A stretch of 64,000 nt of DNA from Arachis hypogaea. Its lineage: Eukaryota > Streptophyta > Magnoliopsida > Fabales > Fabaceae. Within the stretch, counting starts at the first letter, position 1, and every line of letters starts with the position of its first letter. This document shows positions 34,421-47,058 of this stretch, piece after piece. Below the pieces are notes generated by a model. That model saw only the letters and a program-made list of their open reading frames with translations, was not told the origin of the DNA and searched no databases. The stretch lies in NCBI RefSeq assembly GCF_003086295.3, contig NC_092050.1, positions 154,696,699 to 154,760,698 on the forward strand, read 5' to 3'. Position numbers and translations under genes: made by a program.

Positions 34421-37400
34421 TGTAAAATCCAGAAAAAATGATAAATAATTTTTTAATAAATTAAATATGAGCAAAGAAGATTAAGAAATTAGAAGTTATA
34501 ATTTGAAAAAGTAAAAATATTTAAAATACGAATCAAAACACTCATCTTAAAGGTTTTGACCTAAAGTTGGGCTAATGGGCTAAAACGATTGCAGTGAGTA
34601 AATTCGAAACACCTTCCCATTTTTTGAATTTCTCCACTATTTCACGTTTTGGAGTACATGGTGTTGAAATTTTGTGATTTTGGCTCTTTAGGGGTACTCT
34701 AGCATGGATTTCAAGTGAGTTTCATCCCAATTTCAAGTGGATTAAGGTAAGTAAGCCTAATCCCTTTATTATCCATAATTTTAAATAAAACTGTAACTTG
34801 AAATGTGAATTAAATTGATGTAACTAGGTTAAATGAAGAGTGATGGCCTGCTTAGGTTGAGTTATGCTGCGATTTGTGGCTTGATTTGGTTGCGGAGTAT
34901 TTGTAGGGGATTGATTGACATTGGATGAAGCTTGGAATTGCCGGAGATGAGCTTTCCGAGGTTGAGACTGCCGTCTAAGAGGTACGAATTTTAATTTCGA
35001 GTAGACACGATATAAGACTATGTGAAAACCTAGGTTAATTGCCCCTAGGTTAGCGTTGAATGAAAAAGTTGATGATGAATTGCGATTGTAGCATGATTGC
35101 GCGAATTGTGTATTTGGTGAGCTTAGTATGATTATATGGATGTGAGGTTATAAATGAATGTTGTGGTATGATGATTAATATATTGATTGATATGAAATTG
35201 GGCCGAAAGCCGACATAGGGTGAGATTATCCCCTATATGGTAAGTTATGATAAGTGATAAAATTGTCACGAGTAGATTATTGATTGGAATGATAAGGTTT
35301 GATTTGAGAATTTATGGTATTACCATTGATTTGGTTATATAAAATTAATGGTTAGTTTGATGATTGATAGAGAATTGGGGAATTTGGATGGATTATGTTG
35401 GAGTGGTTTGGTTAGGTGTGGAATGGGTAGGACTTGATTAAATGAGTGTTGGGATGCCTAGAAATGATGTTGGAATGGTTTGGAATTGGATTGAATTGGA
35501 CTTTGGTGAAATTTGGCAAATTGGTGAAATTGGTAAAAATAGAATTTTGACCAATTTCGGCGGCTATAATTTGGTGCTCAAAGCTTGGATTTGCGTAAAA
35601 CTTAGCTTAAATTGAAGTTTGTTAACTGATCTTTAAAATGGTTTAAGAATGGGAGAAATCGAAATTTTAAAGAGAAAGATATGAACGAATGAAAACTGGT
35701 ATAAAAAAATTGAATTATGAGATTATGCAGAAAACCAGGATTTCTGGTATGTGTGCCCACACACACAATGGTGCCCATGCACAGAACAGAGTGGATGAAA
35801 ATGCTCGTGCATAGTGCATACGCATGAGGGGTATGCGTACGAATGCCAAGAAATTTTACAAGTTATGTGTACGCATAAAGGTCATGCGTACAAACAAGCT
35901 GGGAATTGCGTTCGGATGCGTGTGTATGCACAAGGGTGGTGCGTATGCACAAGCCCTGTTTTCTCACGTAAACTCTGTTTTTAAATGTTTGACTTTTCCG
36001 AAAAGCTTGTGAACTTCCGTAATCCCTAATTAAGGTCCGACAACCTGTTTTTAGGCTCTGGAATGAGTGTGAGTACATGGTATGAATTAAATTGAATTAT
36101 TCTCGGATAAACGCTTGGTTAAACTGGATGACATGGTTGTGAGAATGGTGGTTCGTCCCGTCCACGGTGAGGATGGTGGTATTATCCTGCTCACGAGAGA
36201 ATGGAATGGGTAAATTGATAGAGAATTGGGGTTAAAGTAGGGGTGTGCATGGCCCGGCCCGGCCCAAAGACCCGGCCCGGCCCCGAACACTTTAGGAGCT
36301 ATTTTGGTGTGATTTCACCGAGTCTAGGGCCGGGTAAGGGTCTCAAAAATAGACCCGGTCATCATACACAATTAATATTTTGTGTTATTAGTGATGGATG
36401 ATGGATATTCTTATGTGGAATTTAAGTATTGTAAAGCTTAATATTTTGTGTTATTAGTTATTATAAGACTATAAGTTAATGTTTTATGTTTAAAATACAT
36501 AAGATTTTAGACTAATGCATAATATTGTGTTATTTATATTGATTTAAATATTTGGTGTTATTAGACAATATTAGTATTGATTATGGTTATGCTTTAATTT
36601 TAGAGAAGAGTTGGTTCTTGTTATATTTTTCTAAGTGAATTTTACCATGTCAAATAATGGTTGGAGTTTTGAAAATTTGGATATTTTCACATGCTAGCTT
36701 ATAAGAAGGTATCAAGGTAATGTAATGTTAACGCCCCGGTTTTCACTCGGTTTTTACCCGATATAATCGTGGCCCGAAAGTGTATAGGTTTCATCGGGTC
36801 TAGGGCCGGGTTCGGGTCTAATAAATAGACCCGGTATATATTTCGGGTCGGGTCTGGGTCACATCAAACCCGGTTTCACCCGGCCCATGCACACCCCTAG
36901 GTTAAAGAACATACTAACTTATGAAACTGATTTAAGTAAATGATAATGATGAACTGAGGTCTAAGTGACCGGATTGGCGAGGACAGTGGTATCATCCTGC
37001 TTGCCTAGTGTGTTATTACTTTATGGGGATAGTGGCTTTGTCCCACCTACGGTGAGGACGGTGGCGTTGTCCTACTTACGAGATAAACAAATTAGTAAAT
37101 TAAATGAGAATATAGTTAATGAACTTAATGATTTCAAAAATTGATTAAAGACTTTGATGTGAACTGACGTTTACTCGTGGCAAGGACGATGGTGAATTTT
37201 GTTTGCGCATTGAGCTGAGTTATACCAGAACAAGGATGGTGGTCACTCCCGCTTGTTCGTGGTTCTCTCTGGTTGCATGGTGACATGACACATATTTCCT
37301 CTAATGGTGAGAGGGCACGTATTCCCTCTAATTGTGACAGGGCACACATTCCCTCTAACGGCCAGCCAATGTATTGAGATATTAGTGCGCAACAAAGCGA

Positions 37401-37860
37401 CGATGTCTGGGTTAGCTACCAGACATGTCGTGTTTAGCTGTGTAACCGACAAATTAGCTCATTGGCCATAGGACAAACATGCATCATTTGCATTTGTGTG
37501 TATTGTACTGGTATGCATCTTGTAATTGGTTTGCCTTCTTGATTAAATGTATCTATATGTACTTGATCTAAATGCTTTATTTATTCTCCCTATCTGTGTA
37601 TTCTTTGTATTGTTTTGTATGTGATTGAACAACTGAGAGGTCTTTTATGCTAGCGATGGTGGCGTTGAGGGTTATTCTTGTGGCAATGTTAATTACTGAA
37701 TGATTGGATAATGGAAGTGAGTATTAATTGATATTTGAACTCCTTGGATGAATGTAAGGGTTGTGGCTTGCCCCACTTGCTTTGGGTTGAGGAATTGAGA
37801 GTACTAGTATGACTGATGACTTGTATTGAGCTTTACTAACACTGTTGAAACTAATGATGA
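34421..37860 (+). mobile_element. Long Gypsy-type LTR fragment, interrupted by a hAT element
   Basis: Starts TGTAAAATCC and continues as non-coding sequence with features I associate with long LTRs of legume Gypsy elements. These include GGCCGAAAGCCGACATAGG (35203), several GCGTACG / TGCGTATGCAC motifs at 35750-35960, and repeated GGTGGCGTTGTCC-type phrases at 36970-37080. No partner LTR, primer-binding site or pol domain was found. The right end is not defined. A 662-bp hAT element splits it. Confidence 0.5.
36238..36899. mobile_element. hAT-type non-autonomous element 1 (662 bp)
   Basis: Ends TAGGGGTGTGCATGG and the complement CCATGCACACCCCTA. The perfect 8-bp GGTTAAAG flanks it at 36230-36237 and 36900-36907. 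Subterminal regions are rich in CCGG/CCCGG. No coding capacity. Confidence 0.93.
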
Positions 37861-38995
37861 TAATTGATACCCTTGAGACTGAATGTTGTTAATAATATTA
37901 GAGATTGGACAATTACCACAGCACCAGTGACTAGTATGTTCCATGGACAAACTAAAGAAATAACATAGCAAACCACAAGCGTAGTGCAAACTAATCACAA
38001 CATAAATTAACATTAAGATCACTGAAACTCAAAATTCTAACAAATAACGTGCATCAAATACTCAAGCAACAGTAACAGTACCAGTACCATCATTTGTATA
38101 AATTCCAAAACAATTATTATCTAAATACCCAAGCAATGAATAGATAACCTTTTCAATTCAAAATCCTTTAACATTCTACAATGAATGATATTCAAATTAC
38201 AAAACGGTCGTAAGATTATAAAAATTGTGAAAGAAGCAGTGGAGAATTTACTTGAATGGAGCAATGAAGCAGCCGTGGGAAGAAGAACCAGAGACAGAGG
38301 TGAACCTGAATGGTGGTTTAAAAAAGGGGTTAGGGCAAAAAAGGGGATTAAGGGTTTTTATTAAAAAATGAAAATAGAATGAAATCGGGAGAGGGATGAG
38401 GGCAACCTACCTGAACGACGAAGGAAAGACACAGCTTCGGCAAAAGAGGGAGCGACAGCGGCAGCTCTTTCAACGGTGGCGGAGACAGATGGAGCAACTC
38501 CGTTTGAGGCAACGAAACACGATCCAGGCAACTTGATACAAACTTTAGAGGAGAATGGAGGTGAAAAGTGCTGGCGGAGGGTGGACGGAGGATGTTGTAG
38601 GGAAGAGAGAAGAGAGAGAAGAATGGAGGAGAGAGAAGGGTGTTCTCGAAAGTGAAGGGAGAGGGCCGCACATTTTGAATTTAGATCAGGTTTACCGTCG
38701 TGTTTACCAGCGGATAAACCTGACGGTAATGCATTGCATATGACCAAAACGCAGCGTTCCATTAATTGAGATTTACAGGCGAAAAATTCGACAGTAAATC
38801 CCACGGTAATCTCGGCACCAAATTTTCTTGTTTTCTCCAATAATTACTGGCGAATTTACTGTCAAAATATCAAATTCGACGATAATCTTTTTATCTGATG
38901 AATTTATTACCAAATTCGTCGGTAAATCTATTGGTAAACCCGCCGCTAACGTCCGATGTTAAATCCAACGGTATTCAACATTTTTTCTTGTAGTG
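37861..38995. mobile_element. CACTA-type element, right-terminal part
   Basis: The right end reads ...TTCTTGTAGTG at 38995, the complement of a CACTACAAGAAAA terminus common in legume CACTA elements. Subterminal repeats (ATTCGAC, GGTAAATC, CGCCG words) fill 38770-38970. The left end and transposase are absent. The GC-richer segment at 38370-38660 gives overlapping open frames on both strands, none of which I can support as a gene. Confidence 0.65.
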
Positions 38996-39655
38996 TATTG
39001 TTAATAAATTTATCAAGATTTATTTGTTAATTATAGATGATGAAGAAGAATTTGATAGTGGTAGTGATGATAGTTGTAGACGATGGTGGTAGTTGTAGAT
39101 TTTGATGGTGGTTGTAGATATTGGTAGTGGTGGTAGTGGTGTTACTGATGAAGATAAATTTAATATTTTGATATGAATGTAAATTTAATGTATTATTGTG
39201 TATATTGTTATCAAACACTAAAAAAATTGTGTATGTTTATATCTGTGTATTATTATGTTTTTGTGTCTTTGTTCGTCGCTTTGTGTCTTTATTTCCAAAT
39301 GGAGCCTTAAGGTCGTAGGGATATCCGAACATAAAGTAAAGGTTCTCCGCACGAGAGTATAATGTGAAGGGCTGACTTTATGGAATAAATATATGATGTA
39401 AAAGAATATGTGTGAAGTGATGATATTATTGTTATTTTTATTTTGAGAATGCTATTTTTTTAATTTATATAAATATATAAAATAAAAAAATGTTAAGTGA
39501 TGTTACTAAAAATAGGAGTGACACTATTGTTATTTCTAATTTTGTTTTTAAAAAATAGAAACAAATCTTAAATCTTTATGTTGATTATTATTACATAGAT
39601 AAAAGATTTATGATTTTTTTTTTCAACTTTGTTAGATAATCAACTAGGCTATCAG
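38996..39655. other. Spacer with GGTGGTAGT-rich simple sequence
   Basis: 39055-39145 is built from (GGT)(AGT) trinucleotide words. No gene. Confidence 0.4.
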
Positions 39656-40148
39656 TAGGGATGGAAACAAGCCAGGTCAGGCTAGGCTTTGCTCTTAACA
39701 AGTCTGGCCCGTCATGTAGTTGATTCGCTTGAACCTGATTTATAGCTTGTTATAATTTTTTTTAAAGTACTAAGTCTGGGCTGTTATTCAGCTTGACCTG
39801 GTTTGAAGTCTGTTAAAAGGCCTGCTAATTTTTTTTCACAAAAATAAAAATATTATTTAAAAAATTATTTTTTAATAAACATATTTATATATAAAATTTT
39901 ATATTTAATATTTATAAAAATTTTTAAACTTTAAAGTATTTAAAATATACAAAATTATTTATAATTATATATTAAAAGGTCTAGACAGGCCAGATCAGAT
40001 TAATTAGTGAGGCTGGACCTGGTCTATTAATATAATAAAACTCTTATAACAATCTGAGCCTATGCTTATTTTATAACAGGTCAGGTGAGGCCAAGCCAAA
40101 CACAAACCAGACTGCAAGTCCTGGAAGGCAGACCTTTTTCCATCCCTA
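39656..40148. mobile_element. hAT-type non-autonomous element 2 (493 bp)
   Basis: Starts TAGGGATGGAAAC and ends TTTTTCCATCCCTA. The perfect 8-bp GCTATCAG flanks it at 39648-39655 and 40149-40156. Internal repeats are of the AGGCTGGACC / CAGGTCAG type. Confidence 0.93.
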
Positions 40149-40156
40149 GCTATCAG

Positions 40157-40894
40157 CCAACTTGAGCCAAATTTTTAAATTTTAAAAAATTTTTCAACGG
40201 CGCTACGTTCGCGAGGGGAGGGCTCTGCTGTTGTTGGCCGCGGTGTGAATCGCAAGGGGGAGAGAGCTGCTGCGAGGGATGAATCGCAAGGGGGAGGGCG
40301 CTGCAGTGATCGGGGCACTACGAAGTGTGATGGAGGGTGTTGCAGTGGTCCTAAGTGCTGCAAATCGCGAGAGAGGGTGCTGCGGTGATGGGTGGCGCTA
40401 TGAATCGTGATGGAGGATGCTGTGGTGGGAGAGAAAGACAGCAGGGTGAATGGCGTGAGCGGGAGAAGAAAGAGGGGTGTGCTGTTGATTTTTCCAATTT
40501 TAAGTTTAGATTTATGGGGTTTTTTTGTGTTATTAGGCGTTTTTGTTGCTACTCACATTATAGTTGGCAATCATTTGTAGAAATACATTTTTTTGTTTGA
40601 ACGATGGAGAGAGAATCGGGCGAGGGTCTCCAATGAGAAGTCTAAACTCATCAAAGTCGTTCCGCTACTCATACTCCACCCACCTGCAACGCAATATGGA
40701 ATGCAACATCATGCATCGAAGGAAAAAACATTGCAAGTCCTAACAACTTGCTGACATATATCGACTATGTTCTGTTCCTGATAATACTCCTCCTAATTCG
40801 AAGACCCAGCTGATAGAAGAAGTCCTACAAGGCGGTGATAGTCATTTTTCCACACGACATGTAGAAAGTGTGTCTCCTGATATCACCTATCTCC
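40157..40894. other. GC-rich repeat-like patch and unidentified sequence
   Basis: 40195-40480 is G-rich with recurring TGAATCGCAAGGGGGAG and GCTGCGGTG words, similar in character to 3330-3790. 40620-40890 is less biased and may be older coding DNA, but no family could be read from it. Confidence 0.35.
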
Positions 40895-40992
40895 TAATTG
40901 CAGTGAGAAGTGAACATGTGATGTCTTCTCCTCTTTCATGTTCCTGATTCCCCTCCAACGGAGAGATTCACAGAAGTCTCCAATAATGAAAC
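40895..40992 (-). pseudogene. TIR-domain relic (fragment of a TNL first exon)
   Basis: GCAGTGAGAAGTGAACATGT at 40900 and the following GATGTCTTCTCCTC match, base for base with few changes, the TIR exons of TNL-A (about 14331-14370) and TNL-B. Next comes GATTCCCCTCC, as in TNL-A (14398-14408). Part of the intervening codons is deleted and no other TNL exon is nearby. Confidence 0.65.
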
Positions 40993-41508
40993 GCTGGACT
41001 TTGGAACACATAGTAGGTCCATTTATTAGCCATGGAAATTACTGGTGCTTCGTTGGTTTGCTGCTGCATTCAAAAGATGCATGTTGGAGTAGTACAGTGT
41101 TCTTAATTTGCACTTCAATAATCAAATCTAATAGAAGACGTTACAGTTTATACACTTCATTATTATTAGGAAAAGTCTAGAGGACCAGCACTTAACCATA
41201 GAAATAAATATGAGTGATCTCTTACTATTAGATGTAATCTTACACCATTAAAAATACTATTAATTTAGTAATAGTAATAATAAAAGGTTGACATACGAAC
41301 TGGCAACGCCGATCACATTTTTTGCCACTACCAAACCTCTCTTTTTCAACATTTTATTTTTAAATAAAAAAAATATTTTATATATTAAAAACTATTTATC
41401 ATATTTTTATATTTTTTTAATATATATTTTATATTTTATATTTTAATATATATTTTATACGTACAACATATTTGTTTAATTTTACAAGCGGCAGATATAG
41501 AACTTTTA
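40993..41508. other. AT-rich spacer
   Basis: No gene recognised. The last 8 bases (41501-41508) are the target duplication of the next hAT element. Confidence 0.3.
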
Positions 41509-42338
41509 TAGGGATGTCAATGGGGCGGGGCGGGAGCGGGGGATGCCTCCCTGCTCTCCGTCCCCGCCCCTAGAATTAATCCCATCCCGCCCCGATCTCC
41601 GTCATGGGGGATAATTGTCCCCATCCCCATTCCCCGCGTTCCCCATATTCCCCGCGGGAGCCCCATTCCCCATCCCCTTATATTTAACATTCATATGAAA
41701 ATTATAGTAAAAAATATCAAAAAAATAAAAAACAAACTACAAAATACTATTACAAACATACAAACATATCTTATTCAAGATTATAAGTCCAGAAATACAA
41801 CATAGCAAATTATAATCCATAAAATAAAATCTTAAAATACAACTTCCATTCTAAAAAAAAGCGATAAGATATAGTCTTTAACATTAAGTATTCTTTGATG
41901 GTCAACATACTCAGCAAGAGAAATCATAATTGTTTTAGATACATAGAAGGAGAGAAAATCAAGCAATTATTTCAAAATCAAACCCTAACTATTTCAAAAT
42001 TATAAACACTATATGTCTAATTGCTTTAGATACATAAAAAGAGAGAAAATCAAAATTTTATAACACAGTGAGTAGAGAAGACTGAATAATAGGATTAGGG
42101 TTTTTTTAATTGGTAAAATTACTAAAAAATCCACCTATATTAGAAATAAAGTAAGGTTATTTAAGGAATTTCAAACATTCGGAGAATTATCGGAGATGGG
42201 GCGGGAATCCCCGCGCCTGTCTCGGGGGAATTTTGCTCCCCATCCCCATCCCTATAGAAAAAATTCCCCACAAACAGAGCTCCATTCGAGGCGGTTCCCG
42301 CGGGGATCCCCGCTTCCTGGGAATTTTTGACACCCCTA
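41509..42338. mobile_element. hAT-type non-autonomous element 3 (830 bp)
   Basis: Starts TAGGGATGTCAATGGGG and ends TTTTTGACACCCCTA. The perfect 8-bp AACTTTTA flanks it at 41501-41508 and 42339-42346. The G/C-rich ends (GGGGCGGGGCGGG and CGCGGGGATCCCCGC) enclose an AT-rich core without coding sequence. Confidence 0.92.
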
Positions 42339-42980
42339 AACTTTTATCATACATGATCAAATGTATCTTTTCCTCTCCAATCTCGATACAGTATATATTG
42401 CACTGAATTTTATTCTTAAGAGGGAAGAGAATAATAACAGGATAGTTTTGTAAAATACATGGAAGTGGTACTAATTTATATATTATACAAACCAGCATAT
42501 TTGTAATCTATTTATGTATTTACAATAGGTATTATTGTATTAATAACTTATTAATTTATTTTTTATTTATTTAATATGTATAAAGATAATACATATAAAC
42601 GATGTAATGTTTACCATGTTAAAATTAGGTAGAAATCCTCTTCTTATATAAATTCAAATCAGGCCTAACAGGTGTCACACTCTAACAGGATGACTGGTTA
42701 TAGCCTCCAGCTGACTCTAAAATCACTACCATAAAAAAAAAAATAATTAATAGACATATTAATACTTATTAATATCTTAATAATATATATAAAATAAGAG
42801 ATTAAAATAATTTTATAATGAGCTAATAATACTTAATTTGTAAACTATAAATTTGTCATGTCAGTACATATTGATGAATTTATTTTATAATAATATAAAA
42901 ATAAAATCTAAATATTTACCTAGTCATCTTTATAATATCATAAATAATAAATTGTATATAATTAACCTAATATTAATTTG
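42339..42980. other. AT-rich spacer
   Basis: No gene or element recognised. Confidence 0.3.
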
Positions 42981-43075
42981 CCAATGAGTTATAGTTCAAA
43001 CAGCATAATTTTTTCATACTCACCTAAAGGTTGCGAGTTCGAGTCTCTCTATCATCGGTTTAAAACAAAAAAAAC
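42981..43075 (+). repeat. tRNA-derived SINE-like repeat
   Basis: GAGTTATAGTTCAAACAGCA, then a B box, GAGTTCGAGTCTC, and an A-rich end (AAAACAAAAAAAA). Confidence 0.6.
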
Positions 43076-44367
43076 CTAACATTAATTTTATAATTTCTCA
43101 TATTAAATTTCTTAGTTATATAAAAATACATGTTATTATAGAAAAACTAATTCATATCAATAGTTTAAATTCTAATGTTACATGTCTTATTTAGAATCTA
43201 AACTTCATTTTATTAAATTCTAATTAGTTCATATATAAGACGACAATTTGCATGTCCTATATAGTCATATTAGAAATTAATAGCGTTAACATAATTCTCG
43301 TAAATAACATATAATTAGATTATATATTATTCTAATTATTAGTATGTAGAACACTTTCCTATATATGGTCATATGTAAGAAATTAACAGGTTCGTACATA
43401 TAACATAATTCAAATAGGCAAAATATCAAACTCATTTAGAAGATTTTAATTATGATGTATTTGATTATTAATTATATTTACGAGTAGTAAGACCGAAAAT
43501 AATATATAAAAATCGAAAATTTTGTATATAACCATAGATGAGTCAAATGGAGAAAGAATATGATGAATTTCATTTATTTTTTTATTCATAATTATTAGTT
43601 GAGTGTTCTTGCTTATAATTTTCCTATACTAAAACTGTCGTAGAGTCCAAATAAATTCGGGGATAGTTTCTAAGTCAATATTATTTGAAAAGAAAATAAG
43701 GGTCAAACATATAATAACATTGCCTTATAGAAAATATGCAACAATATTTGTGTATAAGGTAGCATTTACTAATGCATTTTAATGATTTTACAATGGAACT
43801 AAATAATCCTATCATCGAAAAAAACGTTTTACTAAATAATTTTAGGAAAAGTATAGGGTACCAACATATTATCTGCTAATTTATTATCAACAATAATTAA
43901 TTATTATATTTTAAACACATATATAAAGAGACACATCCAGAAAATATATCTATAAAGACACTTCTATTAAACACAGTTATAAAAAAGACATTTTTATTAG
44001 ACACATCTACGAAGACACTTCCATTAAACACAATTATGAATAAGAATTGACAGAAATTGACAAAAATGTTGTTGGTAACATAGCGAGACCGATAATTTTA
44101 AGTAACTTTATTTTTTAACAAAAGAGAGTATTCTTATTTGATTCTTATACTTTTTGCCACATCACGGAGGTATTAAATCAATGTTAAATATTTTATGCAT
44201 TAACAATCAATAATACATATTTTTCTAAATTTATTTGAACAATATAAGGCAAAAATAAAATTTTTGGAAACTTTGCCTAAAGTTGATTCGTGACTACACC
44301 TTGTTCAGGATACAATGACACATTCTTTATTTTCTCTTTTTTTTTTTCAAAAAAATAAAATAAAATA
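43076..44367. other. AT-rich spacer with a short imperfect tandem repeat
   Basis: At 43925-44040 the words AAGACACTTCTATTAAACAC and AAGACACTTCCATTAAACAC recur within an imperfect direct repeat. No gene. Confidence 0.35.
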
Positions 44368-44510
44368 AGGTGAAAACTCAGGTGAAGTCGACTTCACGTG
44401 AAGTTGATATCTGAGAGTCGTTAGATGAAAATTTAGTCAAATCAATCAAATCATTTAACGGTTCTCAGGTATCAATTTCACGTGAAGTCGACTGCACCTG
44501 AATTTTTTTT
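44368..44510. mobile_element. Short MITE (AGGTGAAAACTCAGG family)
   Basis: Second copy of the element nested in TNL-A intron 1. It has the same ends and the same GTCGACTTCACGTGAAGTTG arm. Lies about 480 bp upstream of the methyltransferase start. Confidence 0.7.
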
Positions 44511-44992
44511 ACTACTATTTGATAGTACTTTAATTATCTATTATAAGCATAATAAATGATCATTCAAACCAAGTGATAAATGCTGTATAATTGTGTTGAC
44601 TTGTAATGGATAAAGCAAGGAAATACTATTTATTTTTGGGTCTTTGGATATAAATAGTAAATTAATAATTACTTCTTTATAGTGGCCTTTTATTCAAAAT
44701 AAGTCCATTCAAACGCAGTAAATATTTTTACTTAATTATTATTTACATCAATTAATGTGAAGAATAAACAAATGCTTCAAATGGATATATGAAGAAAATA
44801 ATATATAGAATTTTATATTCCTCTCAGAACAAGCTGAGAAATGGTGCTAGATATTATGGTTGAAACAGGTATGAAACTTTAAGTGTTCACAATAACTAAT
44901 TAACTAACTGAACCTCTTTTATATTCAGAAGAAGCAAATTAAATAACAAACTTTGTTACTTGCACTTTAAGCAACTCTTTGTTCATGCAACA

Positions 44993-47058
44993 ATGGCAGC
45001 AAAAGAAGGAGACATTGGCCTGCATCAGGTTCCGTTTCAGGATTCATCAGAAAGTGAAAATGACAGTGATGCTGATATCGAAATTGAAAGCGAAAAGGAA
45101 GAGGAAAAGAATCAGAAGAAGAATGAATCACCCTCACCCCTTAGTCGTAGGCAATATGGCAATTTCAGAGGATACTATGAACATCGAGTATTTATCATCT
45201 AATTTCTTCTTTTTCTTTGTTATTGCTTGCTTCTTTTCATTAGTTTCGGTAAAAAAGATTCAAACTTTACAATGCCCATTTGTTTTTTATGATTCAAGAA
45301 TGAAGAGGGTCCTGAAGAAGATCCACGTTTGGAACTCTTGAGGAAGGAATGGTTTGAAGACAAGGAGTGTCTTGATATTGGTTGCAACGATGGGACATTA
45401 ACCATTTCCATTGGTATTTTCTTTAACCCTCCAAAGATTCAATCTTCCCTTAGCTTATTAAAGTGATCATATCATAGGAACTATTTGAAGTGTTAGAAAT
45501 TTATGTATTCTTGGTCTGCAATTTAATGGGAAAAAAAGGATTCTGCTGTTATGCATTGAATTGAAGTTTGAAACTTGTGTTATGATGGTAAATTTTCATT
45601 TCTAAATGTTGTTTCTTTGTTCTTTTTCGCAGCGAAAATGTTCCGGTGCCGGAGCATTCTTGCAATTGACATTGATCCTGGTATCAGTTATTGATTTTTT
45701 TTTCTCCATTCAGTATTTTTTGTTTCTATTGGATAATTTGGATAGTGCCTTCTTTAGCAAGTAACTTTGATCTTATTAGGGTTATGTATGTTTTTTATAT
45801 CTTAAAGTTCAATTTCATTCACATTATAGAATCATGTGTGTTATTATTATTCATCAAGCTTTGAACTCTGAATTGGGATGTTAGAATAGGTAAATGTTTT
45901 GTTCCTTATTGATTTATTGTTCTTCTGGCCAATTTTCCAGAACTTGTTGAGCAAGCAAATTTAAATTTGAGAGATTCTTATTTGCTAATGCAAATGGGAG
46001 GATCCTCTGAGAATAATTCGGATGCTGCTGCTTCGCCGGAGAAGGAAGTGACGCCATCGGAACCTTCTTCATTGGAGAAAAGAAATCTGCTTGAAGTGGT
46101 TACATTCAAACAAGAGAATTTTGTGGAGAGCCAGCATCCAGAACTTTATGATACTGTTACTTGGTAACCTTTTTTTCTTTCCACTTTTTTCTTGTTACAC
46201 CAAATGAAAAACAGAGTTTTTAATTTCATATAGCACTTCTAAACTTATTTTATTTTATTTTTGTCACTTCTAAAATTATTTTTTGTTGAACATGTATGAG
46301 AAATATATTTAAGTTCACTCTTGTTGAATATATTTTGGATTATTGTTTTGCCATTTTGGAATCATTCACCTATAATAATTTCATAACCTATATTTTTCAA
46401 TGGATTTATATATTTGTGCGTATCTATCTACCACTTTAATCAATTTTAGCTAGATTCTTTTTAATCTTGGCAGTTAATTGACTATTATAATAATCAAAGC
46501 ATCATCAACTTGCTATATTTTAATTATGCTTTTAATTCTATGCATTTACTCCCAAATACCAATCAGCATTCATCATATATTTTTTTCTGAATGTTTTGCT
46601 AAAAGTTATTGAAAAGATAATTTTTTTTATATTTTTAATTCATTAAATATATTAAAATGTTAAAATATTTTTATTATTATACTCTTTAAATATGTCCTTA
46701 AAATACAAGTTGGTTAAATATTTTTTATTGTGCAGGTTGCTAAGAAGAATTATAATGAGATTGAAATTCGTCCTAAAGATTTCCAGAAAATATTATTGAA
46801 TAAGGTTTATATTCTTTTTGTTATTTCTTTGATAATAAAACTGCACAAAACATGTGATATTTCATATTTGTTCAATTAATTAATAACCAGCATTGTTTGT
46901 TTTATTTATTATGCAATTTTATCATTGATATTCTTGACACCTGATTTTATTTTACTTTGTTGTAGATTGGATTTAGAACGGTAGAACACATCAATTCAGG
47001 TTGGGTAGATGCAAAACATCGTCGTTTCAATAGACCCGTTTTGGTTTTCAAGAAATGA
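44993..47058 (+). pseudogene. BCDIN3/MePCE-type RNA methyltransferase, broken (exons 1-4 joined to 7-8)
   Basis: The family methylates RNA 5' phosphates (7SK capping-enzyme type) using S-adenosylmethionine. Exons seen: 44993-45187, 45299-45413, 45633-45680, 45941-46163, then 46736-46804 and 46966-47058. The acidic N-terminus leads to YGNFRGYYEHR, then the SAM motif CLDIGCNDGTLTISIAKMF with AIDIDPELVEQA. The last two exons give IRPKDFQKILLNK and FNRPVLVFKK, the usual family C-terminus. The exons coding the SVTKWIHLNWGD-type motif and the RPGG.LLLEP strand are missing between 46163 and 46736. Splicing exon 4 (phase 2) straight to 46736 (phase 0) shifts frame and stops after about 22 codons. A matching exon 6 lies at 54999. 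The start is the ATG before AAKEGD; an upstream in-frame ATG (44960) adds 11 residues. Confidence 0.85.

Noticed and set aside
38361..38840. 159-codon minus-strand frame
   Set aside because: Overlaps an equally open antisense frame in CACTA-type DNA; no recognisable family.
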